From Alkalicoccobacillus murimartini (GTDB lineage Bacteria > Bacillota > Bacilli > Bacillales > Bacillaceae_D): a stretch of 64,000 bases of DNA. The notes under the pieces were generated by a model. It worked only from the letters and a program-made list of their open reading frames with translations. It was not told the DNA's origin and searched no databases. Each line of letters begins with the position of its first letter. Position 1 is the first letter of the stretch. Positions 25,494 to 32,399 of the stretch are shown here, piece after piece. The position numbers were made by a program, and so were the translations under genes. The stretch covers positions 185,982 through 249,981 of the forward strand of contig NZ_JAUSUA010000006.1 of the NCBI RefSeq assembly GCF_030813245.1, in the 5' to 3' direction.

Positions 25494-25537
25494 AACAATT
25501 AGTTAGAAAAACATAAGTAGGATAAGAGGTGCGCGAT

Positions 25538-25978
25538 ATGAATGAAGCAGCATGGAACTATTGGCTTGAGTACTGGGGAGAAGAGCAACCCCCAGACTCA
25601 GTAAGTGCTGGACAATTTGGTGATGAACCGGACTATCTCGCCGGATTGGTCATAAATGGTACGAAAACAGCTACATGCTATGGTTATCAACTATATGAAA
25701 TAGAGAAAGTACAAATCCCTACTGTAGGAGATTACAGCATCATTCTTAATAAAAAGGATGAGCCAGTTGCCATTACTCAAATAACAAAAGTTGAAATAAA
25801 GCCATTGAATGAGGTTGATGAAGCGTTTGCCATAGCGGAAGGTGATGGTTCGTATGAGAACTGGTACACCATACACAAACGCTATTTCACTGAGAAGCTA
25901 CGAGAAGTGGGTATGCAGTACAAAGAAGACATGCTATTAGTCTGTCAGACAATTAAATTAATTGATAGTCATGCTTAA
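25538..25978 (+). CDS. ASCH domain protein
   Basis: The 146-residue protein carries the ASCH pattern: GTKTATCYGYQLYE (the conserved G-x-K-x-x-T loop), VGDYSIILNKKDEPVAITQITKVEI, then FAIAEGDGSYENWYTIHKRYF, where the EGDGS and HxxYF positions are conserved. ASCH proteins fold like PUA domains and are expected to bind RNA or nucleotides; some are amidohydrolases on acetylated cytidine. GTG 25529 lies in the ribosome site, so ATG 25538 is chosen. Single gene. Confidence 0.9.
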   Translation: MNEAAWNYWLEYWGEEQPPDSVSAGQFGDEPDYLAGLVINGTKTATCYGYQLYEIEKVQIPTVGDYSIILNKKDEPVAITQITKVEIKPLNEVDEAFAIAEGDGSYENWYTIHKRYFTEKLREVGMQYKEDMLLVCQTIKLIDSHA

Positions 25979-26027
25979 CCTATATTTTCCATAATGATAT
26001 ACTTAAGGAGAGAGGGAGGGTTGCTAT

Positions 26028-26111
26028 ATGTTGAGAATCCATCAAATGTGAACGCTTTATTGAGTTATCTTTTTTGATCAGTCTGTAACGACAACCGCTC
26101 AAAAAAGATAA
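26028..26111 (+). promoter_or_regulatory. Possible attenuator: 7-codon leader ORF plus 13-bp hairpin
   Basis: A strong GGAGGG site (26015-26020) precedes ATG 26028 and a 7-codon ORF reading MLRIHQM, ending TGA 26049-26051. Fourteen bases later a perfect 13-bp inverted repeat follows: TTATCTTTTTTGA (26065-26077) and TCAAAAAAGATAA (26099-26111). It ends four bases before the AAGGAG of the serine hydrolase gene. This is the layout of translational or transcriptional attenuators, but no pairing with the ribosome site itself was found. Confidence 0.45.
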
Positions 26112-26127
26112 ATTAAGGAGAATGTAT

Positions 26128-27144
26128 ATGAAGATAAGAGGGATTGAAGCAAAAGTAGATAAAGTTCAAAAAGATATTCAATTTTCAGGGACAGTCTATG
26201 CAAAGCTAGGTGATGAGGTTTTTACAAAAAGCTACGGGTTCGCAAACCGTTCGGAGAAGCTTGAAAATCAACTAGATACAAGATATGGTATCGCATCTGG
26301 TTCTAAACCTATTACAGCAGCTGCCATTTTTAAGCTTGTAGAGCAGGGAAAGCTGTCAGTTGATTCAAGGTTAAGCGAGTACCTAGATAAAGAGTTTCCT
26401 CATTTTGATAAAACAATGACCATTCATCATCTGCTCACGCATACTTCTGGAATTCCAGATTATTTCGATGAAGATGTGATGGACGATTTTGAAGAGCTCT
26501 GGGTAAAACACCCAATGTATCTGATTAGAGACTTGAGTGACTTTTTGCCACTTTTTCAGAATGAACAGATGAAAGCAGCGCCAGGCGCCACATTTCATTA
26601 CAATAATGCTGGTTATATTGTGTTAGGCCTTATTGTTGAAAAGGTAAGTGGCATGTTATTTAGCGACTTTGTAGAGACATATATCTTTCAAAAGCTAGAT
26701 ATGGCTGACTCCGGGTATTTTGAGATGGATGCGTTACCAGAGCGAACGGCTCTTGGTTACATTGAAAAGCCTGACGGTGGCTACCGGACGAATGTGTATT
26801 CCCTTCCAGCCAAAAGTGCTTCAGATGGTGGAGTATATGTCACGGTAGAGGACATGATAAGGTTCTGGGAAGGAATCATCAGTTACAAACTGTTGGATGA
26901 GGAGTTAACCAATCTGTTTCTAAAGCCTCAGGTTGAGATTGAAGATCATTTCTTCTATGGATATGGTCATTATATTGAGACAAATTCAGAAGGGATAACC
27001 AGGCAGATACTAATGGGGTATGATCCTGGTGTGAATTTCAGAGCAGTATTCTATCCTAAAACATCGCTCAAAGTAGTCGTTTGCTCTAATGTATCAGAAG
27101 GCGCCTATGAGATGATTTCAGAAATACGAGATCAATTAAAATAA
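26128..27144 (+). CDS. Serine hydrolase of the class C beta-lactamase / DD-peptidase family
   Basis: The 338-residue protein has the nucleophile tetrad S57-G-S-K60 (SxxK) in YGIASGSKPIT, HHLLTHTSGIPDYF, and YNNAGY as the Y-x-N element. A C-terminal GYGHYI replaces the KTG box, as in many esterase-type members. There is no signal peptide, so it should act in the cytoplasm, which argues against a role as a resistance enzyme. ATG 26122 is one base from the ribosome site; ATG 26128 has correct spacing. A leader ORF and hairpin lie upstream. Confidence 0.88.
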   Translation: MKIRGIEAKVDKVQKDIQFSGTVYAKLGDEVFTKSYGFANRSEKLENQLDTRYGIASGSKPITAAAIFKLVEQGKLSVDSRLSEYLDKEFPHFDKTMTIHHLLTHTSGIPDYFDEDVMDDFEELWVKHPMYLIRDLSDFLPLFQNEQMKAAPGATFHYNNAGYIVLGLIVEKVSGMLFSDFVETYIFQKLDMADSGYFEMDALPERTALGYIEKPDGGYRTNVYSLPAKSASDGGVYVTVEDMIRFWEGIISYKLLDEELTNLFLKPQVEIEDHFFYGYGHYIETNSEGITRQILMGYDPGVNFRAVFYPKTSLKVVVCSNVSEGAYEMISEIRDQLK

Positions 27145-27181
27145 GATTTAAGGGGCTGGAACAGAACTGTTTTAGCTATCT

Positions 27182-27232
27182 AAAAACCCGAACCATTTTG
27201 CGGTTTAACTCGCATAATGGTTCGGGTTTTTG
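27182..27232 (+). terminator. Strong terminator downstream of the serine hydrolase gene
   Basis: AAAACCCGAACCATT pairs with AATGGTTCGGGTTTT, with an inner GCGG/CGC region, followed by T. It lies at the head of the repeated element described next and may be part of it. Confidence 0.8.
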
Positions 27233-27239
27233 TCAACTA

Positions 27240-27400
27240 AAAATAAGAGAGTGAGGCTACCGCTCCGGACATACACTCCGCTTTCCATGGGAGGCTGGTG
27301 AGCCTCCTTGTGCTTACGCACTGCGAAGTCTCACCCTAGCCTTTACTCCCATAGGAGTCTACATGTATGTCCTACGCTGGTTTTAGCTCAATTGTAAGGG
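27240..27400. repeat. Decayed Bacillaceae-type intergenic repeat element
   Basis: This GC-richer, non-coding stretch has the look of an intergenic repeat I know from many Bacillus genomes. It contains CCGCTTTCCATGGGAG, TGGTGAGCCTCCT, a CTCACC segment, ACTCCCATAGGAGTC, then CCTACGCTGGTTTTAGCTC. CCATGGGAG pairs with CTCCCATAGG and TGAG with CTCA, so the transcript would fold into a long branched hairpin. It fills most of the 384-base gap 27145-27528. No ORF of value lies in it. Family membership is from memory, not a search. Confidence 0.65.
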
Positions 27401-27528
27401 AATTGAGTTACTGACAAAATGAGCGAATCTCATCTTTAGCTATACACTATTCAAATTGTTCGTCGTTTCATGTCATTAGTATGACTATGTCTTAGCCCTT
27501 TTATGAGTGAGTTTTAAGAAGAGCTCTA

Positions 27529-27777
27529 CTAATTACGAGCCAAACTTTCAACGTAATCGATTCCTTTGGTTGTTAACTCAATATACAAATTATCTCGACC
27601 TTGTCTCTCGGTTAAAAGATAACCCTTATCTTCAAGGTAACGGTAAGCAAGTTCTTCTTCTGTTTCCGTTTCTGTAACCACTGTTTTGAGTGGAGAACCA
27701 GAGTGTTCAAAGTAATAGTGGTACAAATCCTCTACTAATTTGTCTCTTAGTTGTTGCCTTTTCTTCATTGCGGTCAA
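27529..27777 (-). CDS. Small winged-helix-like protein of unknown function
   Basis: The 82-residue protein reads as one long helix (KKRQQLRDKLVEDLYHYYFEHSG), a short linker, a second helix with TEEELAYRYLEDKGYL, then a beta wing (LIYIEL-like segment NLYIELTTKGIDYVESL). This is the outline of a winged helix, and TTKGIDYVE is the usual end of such folds. The start is TTG 27777, since AGGAGGAGATCAC lies just before it. It stands alone. No target or partner can be named. Confidence 0.7.
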   Translation of the reverse strand: MTAMKKRQQLRDKLVEDLYHYYFEHSGSPLKTVVTETETEEELAYRYLEDKGYLLTERQGRDNLYIELTTKGIDYVESLARN

Positions 27778-27970
27778 GTGATCTCCTCCTAAATGTTGTT
27801 ACTTACCTAATTTCCCTGTGAGATAAACTGTCAAACTGCAAATTTATCTAGGAATAAAAGAATGATGGTAAGGGGAGCAAATTGGATTATTTCTTTTTTA
27901 TGGTTATGTGTCACTAAATATTCTCCTCATCATATGGTACATAAGGCTATATAAAGTGGGAGGAGTATTT

Positions 27971-28093
27971 ATGGAAAGTTCCTTCAAGTCAGGCGCTTTA
28001 TTTTTTATTGTTGTGATTATTTTCATCTTATTTAGTGTGGGGGCAGCTCGTTCAGATTCAACATTGGGTAGTGCTGAGATCATTTCGACATAA
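27971..28093 (+). CDS. 40-residue single-span membrane protein
   Basis: ATG 27971 follows GGGAGGAG and encodes MESSFKSGALFFIVVIIFIL, one membrane span (about residues 9-25), then a short polar end (ARSDSTLGSAEIIST). It is 17 bases upstream of the next gene, which has its own AGGAGG site, so they form a small operon. I know no family for it. Similar mini-proteins in Bacillus are often sporulation or envelope stress products, but nothing here proves that. Confidence 0.65.
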   Translation: MESSFKSGALFFIVVIIFILFSVGAARSDSTLGSAEIIST

Positions 28094-28110
28094 TAGGAGG
28101 GAATCAGTGC

Positions 28111-28359
28111 ATGGGTAAGGATGGAAGTCATTATGACGGTATGTTTTCAAAATACAGCTTGTCCCCTCAACAAATTGCAGTGATTACGGGAATCCTGTTG
28201 GATGCATTGGTTGTTCAAGCTGTATTAGTAGATAATAATCAACGTGTTGAGATTGTATTAGAGGGACATTTATCTGATGGGGGAAAAGTTAATACGGTGG
28301 TTAACGATATTTATAATATGAAATTTGGTGAGATCTTTAATGGGTTTCCAAGGAAATAA
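28111..28359 (+). CDS. 82-residue protein of unknown function
   Basis: The ATG follows TAGGAGGGAATCAGTGC. The product has a polar start (GKDGSHYDGMFSKYSLSPQQ), a central hydrophobic helix-like part (IAVITGILLDALVVQAVLV, perhaps buried rather than membrane-spanning), then VEIVLEGHLSDGGKVNTVV and a basic end. I do not recognise it. It is the second gene of a two-gene unit with the mini-membrane protein and ends in a terminator. Confidence 0.65.
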   Translation: MGKDGSHYDGMFSKYSLSPQQIAVITGILLDALVVQAVLVDNNQRVEIVLEGHLSDGGKVNTVVNDIYNMKFGEIFNGFPRK

Positions 28360-28374
28360 AGTTACTACATGTTT

Positions 28375-28410
28375 AAACCTTAGGGTAGCGGAATGTACCT
28401 CAAGGTTTTT
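28375..28410 (+). terminator. Rho-independent terminator
   Basis: The stem AAACCTTAGGGTA/TACCTCAAGGTTT (one mismatch) is followed by T. The 180 bases from here to the next gene show only its promoter region. Confidence 0.7.
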
Positions 28411-28592
28411 CTTGGTTGAAATTAAAAAAAATGAAAAAGAGGAATAAGCTGATGGAAAGGGGGTATTAATAGATTTTAAGAGAGAGAGTAGGGTATAAGA
28501 AAGACGCATGCCTTTTCATATGCAAGTATGGCTAGTATACTAAAAGTGGACGAGAAAAATAATGTTCTTGTCTCCACAGAAGGAATAGAACA

Positions 28593-29309
28593 ATGGAAAA
28601 ATCAGTACAAACAGAAATCGCCAGTTACATAGGTAAATTACTAAGGGATAACTTTGGTAAGGGACCATCATCGGTATATGTTTCAATTAAGAAGCCGTTT
28701 ATTACTATGCATTTGCGAGAATTTCTTGCACCAATGGAACGGGTGTTAATGTCTCAACAGAAACATTTGAAGGTTGAGGAAATAAGAGATTTATTAATGA
28801 CTGAGCTTATTCCTGAAGTAAAAGCTACATTAAAGGCAAGTCTTGGAGTATCCATTGATGAGTTATATTATGATTGGTCTCTGCATAATCGCTCTGGCAT
28901 TATTATTGGAGTCATGCATGAGGATGGGCTGGAATCTGGAGAAGTACTTGAGGATTATCCACAAAAAGAAGCGATTCATAATGAAGTCGCTCAAGTTAGT
29001 AAACAAGCCGAGAAAATACCTGAAACAGTCAACTCTTGCTTTTTGAATGAGCGAACGTTGATTGTCAAAAGAACAGGTATTCTTGTTAGAATTGAAAAAG
29101 AGCTGATCCGCTCAGGCTTTGAAGAGCAGTTAAAGCTGACCAAAAGACATTTAGAGAAAAGTCTACTTGAAACAGGAGACTTTAATGATATTCTCAATTC
29201 AGAGATAATGGATATCTTTGTTGATTGGGATTTTAAAGAAGATAAAAGCTACATCACATTTATACTACAACCAAATAAAAGCCATGGTAGTAACGGGTCA
29301 GACAAATAG
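28593..29309 (+). CDS. MpsC family (DUF2294) protein with two tandem domains
   Basis: The 238-residue protein holds two copies of the DUF2294 fold. Copy 1 (about residues 5-115) has the signature GKGPSSVYVSIKKPFITMHLREFLAPMER and ends GIIIGVMHEDGLE. Copy 2 (about 140-230) has the degenerate LIVKRTGILVRIEKELIRSGF and ends YITFILQPNK. In Staphylococcus MpsC accompanies the MpsAB cation/bicarbonate system; here no mpsA or mpsB is adjacent, so a stand-alone or regulatory role is equally possible. It has its own terminator. Confidence 0.8.
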   Translation: MEKSVQTEIASYIGKLLRDNFGKGPSSVYVSIKKPFITMHLREFLAPMERVLMSQQKHLKVEEIRDLLMTELIPEVKATLKASLGVSIDELYYDWSLHNRSGIIIGVMHEDGLESGEVLEDYPQKEAIHNEVAQVSKQAEKIPETVNSCFLNERTLIVKRTGILVRIEKELIRSGFEEQLKLTKRHLEKSLLETGDFNDILNSEIMDIFVDWDFKEDKSYITFILQPNKSHGSNGSDK

Positions 29310-29319
29310 AGCTGAACGT

Positions 29320-29358
29320 AAGCCGGAAGGGATTAATCTCCTTTTCGGCTTTTTTTTG
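29320..29358 (+). terminator. Rho-independent terminator
   Basis: AAGCCGGAAGG pairs with CCTTTTCGGCTT, followed by eight T. Confidence 0.88.
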
Positions 29359-29389
29359 TTTAGTATCACAAGATAAGGGGAGATACACG

Positions 29390-29593
29390 ATGAAATTTCT
29401 AATTGATAATACTCAGCAACTAATACACCGATCCTCCTTTGTTAGAGACGCATGTAAGTATCATACAACAGCTCTTGAAAGCAGAGAAAGTACACACGAT
29501 GAGAATTATGTGTTGAAACTCATTAAAGAAAAAAACTATAAGAAATGTAGTAAGTGTTATCCGGAATATGATAATCGGTACTCAATACATTAG
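29390..29593 (+). CDS. Small Cys-containing protein, possibly zinc-binding (Ada-like fold)
   Basis: The 67-residue protein starts after AAGGGGAGATACACG. The pattern RDACKYHTTALESRE, then EKNYKKCSKCYPEY recalls the small domain that binds zinc in Ada-type and ComEC-tail proteins, with an early Cys/His and a late CxxC before a Pro. The match is short and from memory. It precedes the M50-like gene by 15 bases and is probably co-transcribed with it. Confidence 0.5.
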   Translation: MKFLIDNTQQLIHRSSFVRDACKYHTTALESRESTHDENYVLKLIKEKNYKKCSKCYPEYDNRYSIH

Positions 29594-29608
29594 ATTTGAG
29601 AGGTTTAT

Positions 29609-30340
29609 ATGTTTGGTTTATATGATTTATTTCGCTTGATTGTTTCGGCATTAATAATCTTACCTATAACGACCATTATACGGGAGTCAGGCTATTATTT
29701 TGCGGTTACGATTCTAGGGGCGAAGGAGAAAAAGCTAATTGTAGGTAGTGGTCCCATTCTTTTTACTTTGCCCACTATTGAGGTTAGACGGTATTTTTTT
29801 ATGTATAGTTGGATGGAATATGAAGAATTAAATCCATCTAATCGGTTCTGGCACGGCTTAATTTATGCTTCACCAATTATTAGCCCTTTGGTTGTTGGAT
29901 TACTTATTAATTCTCTGTTAGCTACGGATATACTCGAGAGCAACATGTTTTGGAGTACATTTCTTTTCTATATCTTTTATTATGTATTCTTTGATCTCAT
30001 TCCTGTTTATCTTCCAGATGGTCAACCGACAAATGGCAGAGCTATTTTTGATTTGATTTGGCACGGACAGAGATCTGATTATATGAAAGAGGATTATAAA
30101 AAAGACAAACCATCAACTAAGGATAATCGTGACGGGTATACCGAGGCGCAAGAGGACACGATTGAAAATCGTGACCGCGACCAAGAAGATAGGGAAGACC
30201 ATACCGATCCTGAACATAAAAAAACTACTGAAAAAGAAGGAAAAGGCTACACGAACACCCAGGAGGACACGATTGAGAACCGAGATCGGGATCAAGAGGA
30301 AAGAAAGGATCACACCTCTCCTGGGGAAAATGGAAAATAA
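29609..30340 (+). CDS. M50-like membrane protein lacking the HExxH site, with duplicated acidic tail
   Basis: The protein has 243 residues. The first half has four or so membrane spans and resembles a small site-2 protease: where HExGH is expected it reads R25-E-S-G-Y29 in TTIIRESGYYFAV, and the second site reads LIPVYLPDGQPTNGR, keeping the DG. Both metal His are gone, so it is unlikely to be a protease. Residues from about 160 form a charged cytoplasmic tail with two copies, 37 residues apart (Gly176 and Gly213), of GYT-x-x-QEDTIENRDRDQE. Function unknown; it may bind rather than cut a membrane protein. Confidence 0.65.
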   Translation: MFGLYDLFRLIVSALIILPITTIIRESGYYFAVTILGAKEKKLIVGSGPILFTLPTIEVRRYFFMYSWMEYEELNPSNRFWHGLIYASPIISPLVVGLLINSLLATDILESNMFWSTFLFYIFYYVFFDLIPVYLPDGQPTNGRAIFDLIWHGQRSDYMKEDYKKDKPSTKDNRDGYTEAQEDTIENRDRDQEDREDHTDPEHKKTTEKEGKGYTNTQEDTIENRDRDQEERKDHTSPGENGK

Positions 30341-30415
30341 ATCTTGAACTCCAACGTTTTATTATGCTTATTATGTTAGAATGACTGTAAAAATAAGTCA
30401 TTTGGAGTTGAGGAA

Positions 30416-30964
30416 TTGATTACACTTAATGAAAAAATGAGAATGAGGCCATTAGAAGAGGAAGATAAGAAAGTGTTTTGGGAGCTAGCATTTAAAGATG
30501 CAAATCCAGAATGGAAAAAATGGGATGCTCCTTATTATACACACGAGGCATTATCCTATGAATCTTTTTTAGATAAATGGCCTCATTATGAAAAGCAAGA
30601 GGATCTATTCGGTATGTTTGTTGGTGAAAAACTGATTGGCACGGTATCGTTTTATTGGGAACACCAACCTTCGAACTGGTTGGAGGCTGGTATTATAATC
30701 TATGATTCTACCCTTTGGAATGAAGGCTATGGAACGCCTTTTCTAAAAGCGTGGATTACTCATTTATTTGATACCCTTCCACTAGTTAGGGTTGGTTTTA
30801 CTACGTGGTCAGGTAATAAACGTATGATGAGACTGGGAGAGAAACTAGGCATGACTCTAGAAGCAAGGCTTCGCAAATGTCGATTGTATCAGGATACTTA
30901 TTATGATTCTATTCGATATGGAGTGTTAAGAGAGGAATGGCTTGGGTTTAGTCATGATAGATAA
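30416..30964 (+). CDS. GNAT family acetyltransferase (RimJ/RimL-like)
   Basis: The 182-residue protein has MRPLEEEDKKVFWELAF at the start, IGTVSFYWEHQPSNWLEAGIIIYD, GYGTPFLKAWITHLFD as the CoA loop helix, and RMMRLGEKLGMTLEARLRKCRLYQDTYYDSIRYGVLREEW, the RimJ/RimL-type C-terminus. It may acetylate a protein N-terminus or a small amine. The start TTG 30416 follows GGAGTTGAGGAA, and no better start is nearby. Single gene. Confidence 0.88.
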   Translation: MITLNEKMRMRPLEEEDKKVFWELAFKDANPEWKKWDAPYYTHEALSYESFLDKWPHYEKQEDLFGMFVGEKLIGTVSFYWEHQPSNWLEAGIIIYDSTLWNEGYGTPFLKAWITHLFDTLPLVRVGFTTWSGNKRMMRLGEKLGMTLEARLRKCRLYQDTYYDSIRYGVLREEWLGFSHDR

Positions 30965-31057
30965 GAAGGAAATAAATTAAAAGCTATGAAGAAAGCATGC
31001 AACTTGCTTTATGATATACTTGATTGAGCACATCATAAGGTAAGGGAGGGAATCTGT

Positions 31058-31912
31058 ATGAATCCCACTAATCAACTTTCATCAGAACAGCTATATTCGT
31101 TAAAGATTGTTTCTAAAAAACTATTTCAATTAATAAGTAACCGATTAAATGTGAATACAACGTATATTACTCAAAGAGGAGAATCGGAAATGACGGTTCT
31201 CAGTTCTTTTAACAAAGAAGAACAAATTATTCCTGAAGGATATAGTGTTGAATACGGAGGAACCTACTGTCGGTTGATCATTATGAATGATGGTGACGTT
31301 ATGACCACAGCTGATTTGAATAAAGATCTTTTAACAAAAGAATTGGCTGTAACACCTGAGTTAGGGGTAAAAGGTTTCTTAGGTGTCACGCTAAAGGATC
31401 TGAATGGGAATGTTTTTGGTACGCTTTGTGTCATGGATAAAGAAGAAAAAGAGTTCAGTCAGGATGATATTGATTTTCTTCATTCTATGGCAGACATCTT
31501 ATCTTATATTCTTGAATTAGATCAAAATAGACATCATTTAAGTTATCTAAGTGTGCCGATCATTCCAATTATTGAAGGTGTATCGATTCTTACGTTACAA
31601 GGAATAGTTGATACATCGCGTGCAGAGAAAATCATGCACGAGGCGCTACATTATGGTTCAGAAAATCACGTAGATTACTTTTTGTTTGACTTATCTAAAC
31701 TTGCTGTCCAAGACCAGACGTTCCCGACCATGTTATTCGATATCGTACAAGCCCTTCGTATCATGGGAATAGAAGTCATCATAACTGGAATTAGTCCGCA
31801 ATTTGCGATGTTAGAATCAAATAAAAATCAACTTTCTAAATTAGGCGTTAAAACCGTTCATAGTATTAAAGTCGCTCTAGATCTTATTGGCTACTCACTA
31901 ATAAAAAAATAA
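31058..31912 (+). CDS. GAF-STAS protein, RsbR/stressosome-like
   Basis: The 284-residue protein has an N-terminal GAF domain (about residues 15-155: YCRLIIMNDGDVMTTAD, GVKGFLGVTLKDLNGNVFGTLCVMDK) and a C-terminal STAS domain (about 165-280: VPIIPIIEGVSILTLQGIVDTSRAEKIM). The VDTSRAE position corresponds to a phosphorylated Thr in RsbR (DTERA), and a second Thr lies in VQDQTFPTM. RsbR paralogues pair a variable sensor with a STAS module in the stressosome that controls sigma-B. No rsbS or rsbT is adjacent, so it would join complexes encoded elsewhere. Confidence 0.8.
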   Translation: MNPTNQLSSEQLYSLKIVSKKLFQLISNRLNVNTTYITQRGESEMTVLSSFNKEEQIIPEGYSVEYGGTYCRLIIMNDGDVMTTADLNKDLLTKELAVTPELGVKGFLGVTLKDLNGNVFGTLCVMDKEEKEFSQDDIDFLHSMADILSYILELDQNRHHLSYLSVPIIPIIEGVSILTLQGIVDTSRAEKIMHEALHYGSENHVDYFLFDLSKLAVQDQTFPTMLFDIVQALRIMGIEVIITGISPQFAMLESNKNQLSKLGVKTVHSIKVALDLIGYSLIKK

Positions 31913-31923
31913 GGTTAGAAAAT

Positions 31924-31952
31924 GAATCGCTGTTTTTTTGCGGTTCTTTTTT
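31924..31952 (+). terminator. Rho-independent terminator
   Basis: GAATCGC/GCGGTTC (one G-T wobble) with a 9-base loop is followed by six T. Confidence 0.7.
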
Positions 31953-31977
31953 ACATCTAAAAATAGGAGGATTTTAA

Positions 31978-32166
31978 ATGGGTCTAGAAATGAGGAAAAA
32001 GTGTGAACGTTGTGAGGCAAAGCTTAAAGATCATTTGCATGCATACATTTGTGTTTATGAATGTACATTTTGCACGAATTGTACAAAAGAAATGAAAAAA
32101 ATATGCCCGAATTGTGGTGGTGAGTTAGTCAGAAGGCCTCGAAGGATGGAGAAAAAAACGATTTAA
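31978..32166 (+). CDS. DUF1272 family small zinc-finger protein
   Basis: The 62-residue protein reads CERCEAKLKDHLHAYICVYECTFC-x2-C, then CPNCGGELVRRPRR: four CxxC pairs that could hold two zinc ions. This is the full DUF1272 pattern and length; the function of the family is unknown. ATAGGAGGATTTTAA precedes ATG 31978. It lies alone between the GAF-STAS gene and the desaturase locus. The 233 bases that follow hold the palindrome at 32296 and otherwise nothing I can name. Confidence 0.9.
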   Translation: MGLEMRKKCERCEAKLKDHLHAYICVYECTFCTNCTKEMKKICPNCGGELVRRPRRMEKKTI

Positions 32167-32295
32167 TCCCTGATTTTGTTTGAATATCTTATTTCTTCTG
32201 ACGTCCTGTAGATTGAGTAAAACTACGAATAGAACTTCTATAGATGAGCAGATTAAGAAGACTTCGGATGAAGATTTACAAGTGATGGAAGTCTA

Positions 32296-32317
32296 GAGTA
32301 TGACATCTGTCATACTC
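32296..32317. promoter_or_regulatory. 22-bp perfect palindrome upstream of the desaturase (candidate DesR site)
   Basis: GAGTATGACA-TC-TGTCATACTC is a perfect inverted repeat about 85-105 bp before the desaturase ATG. DesR binds inverted repeats upstream of des in B. subtilis, and regulator and target are neighbours here, so this is the natural candidate. The exact B. subtilis box could not be compared. Confidence 0.6.
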
Positions 32318-32399
32318 ACTACATGATGGTTACTACTTACGGTAAAGCCGAAGCTGATTTATAGTTAGTTTATAAGCAAGCAGCGGAGGAGAATGTAGT

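Noticed and set aside
26128..27144. Beta-lactam resistance enzyme
   Set aside because: There is no signal peptide and the third box is not KTG; the fold alone does not support a resistance role.
29390..29593. Truncated remnant of a larger gene
   Set aside because: It has a good ribosome site, a plausible complete small fold with late CxxC and a short gap to the next gene, so it was kept as a small gene.
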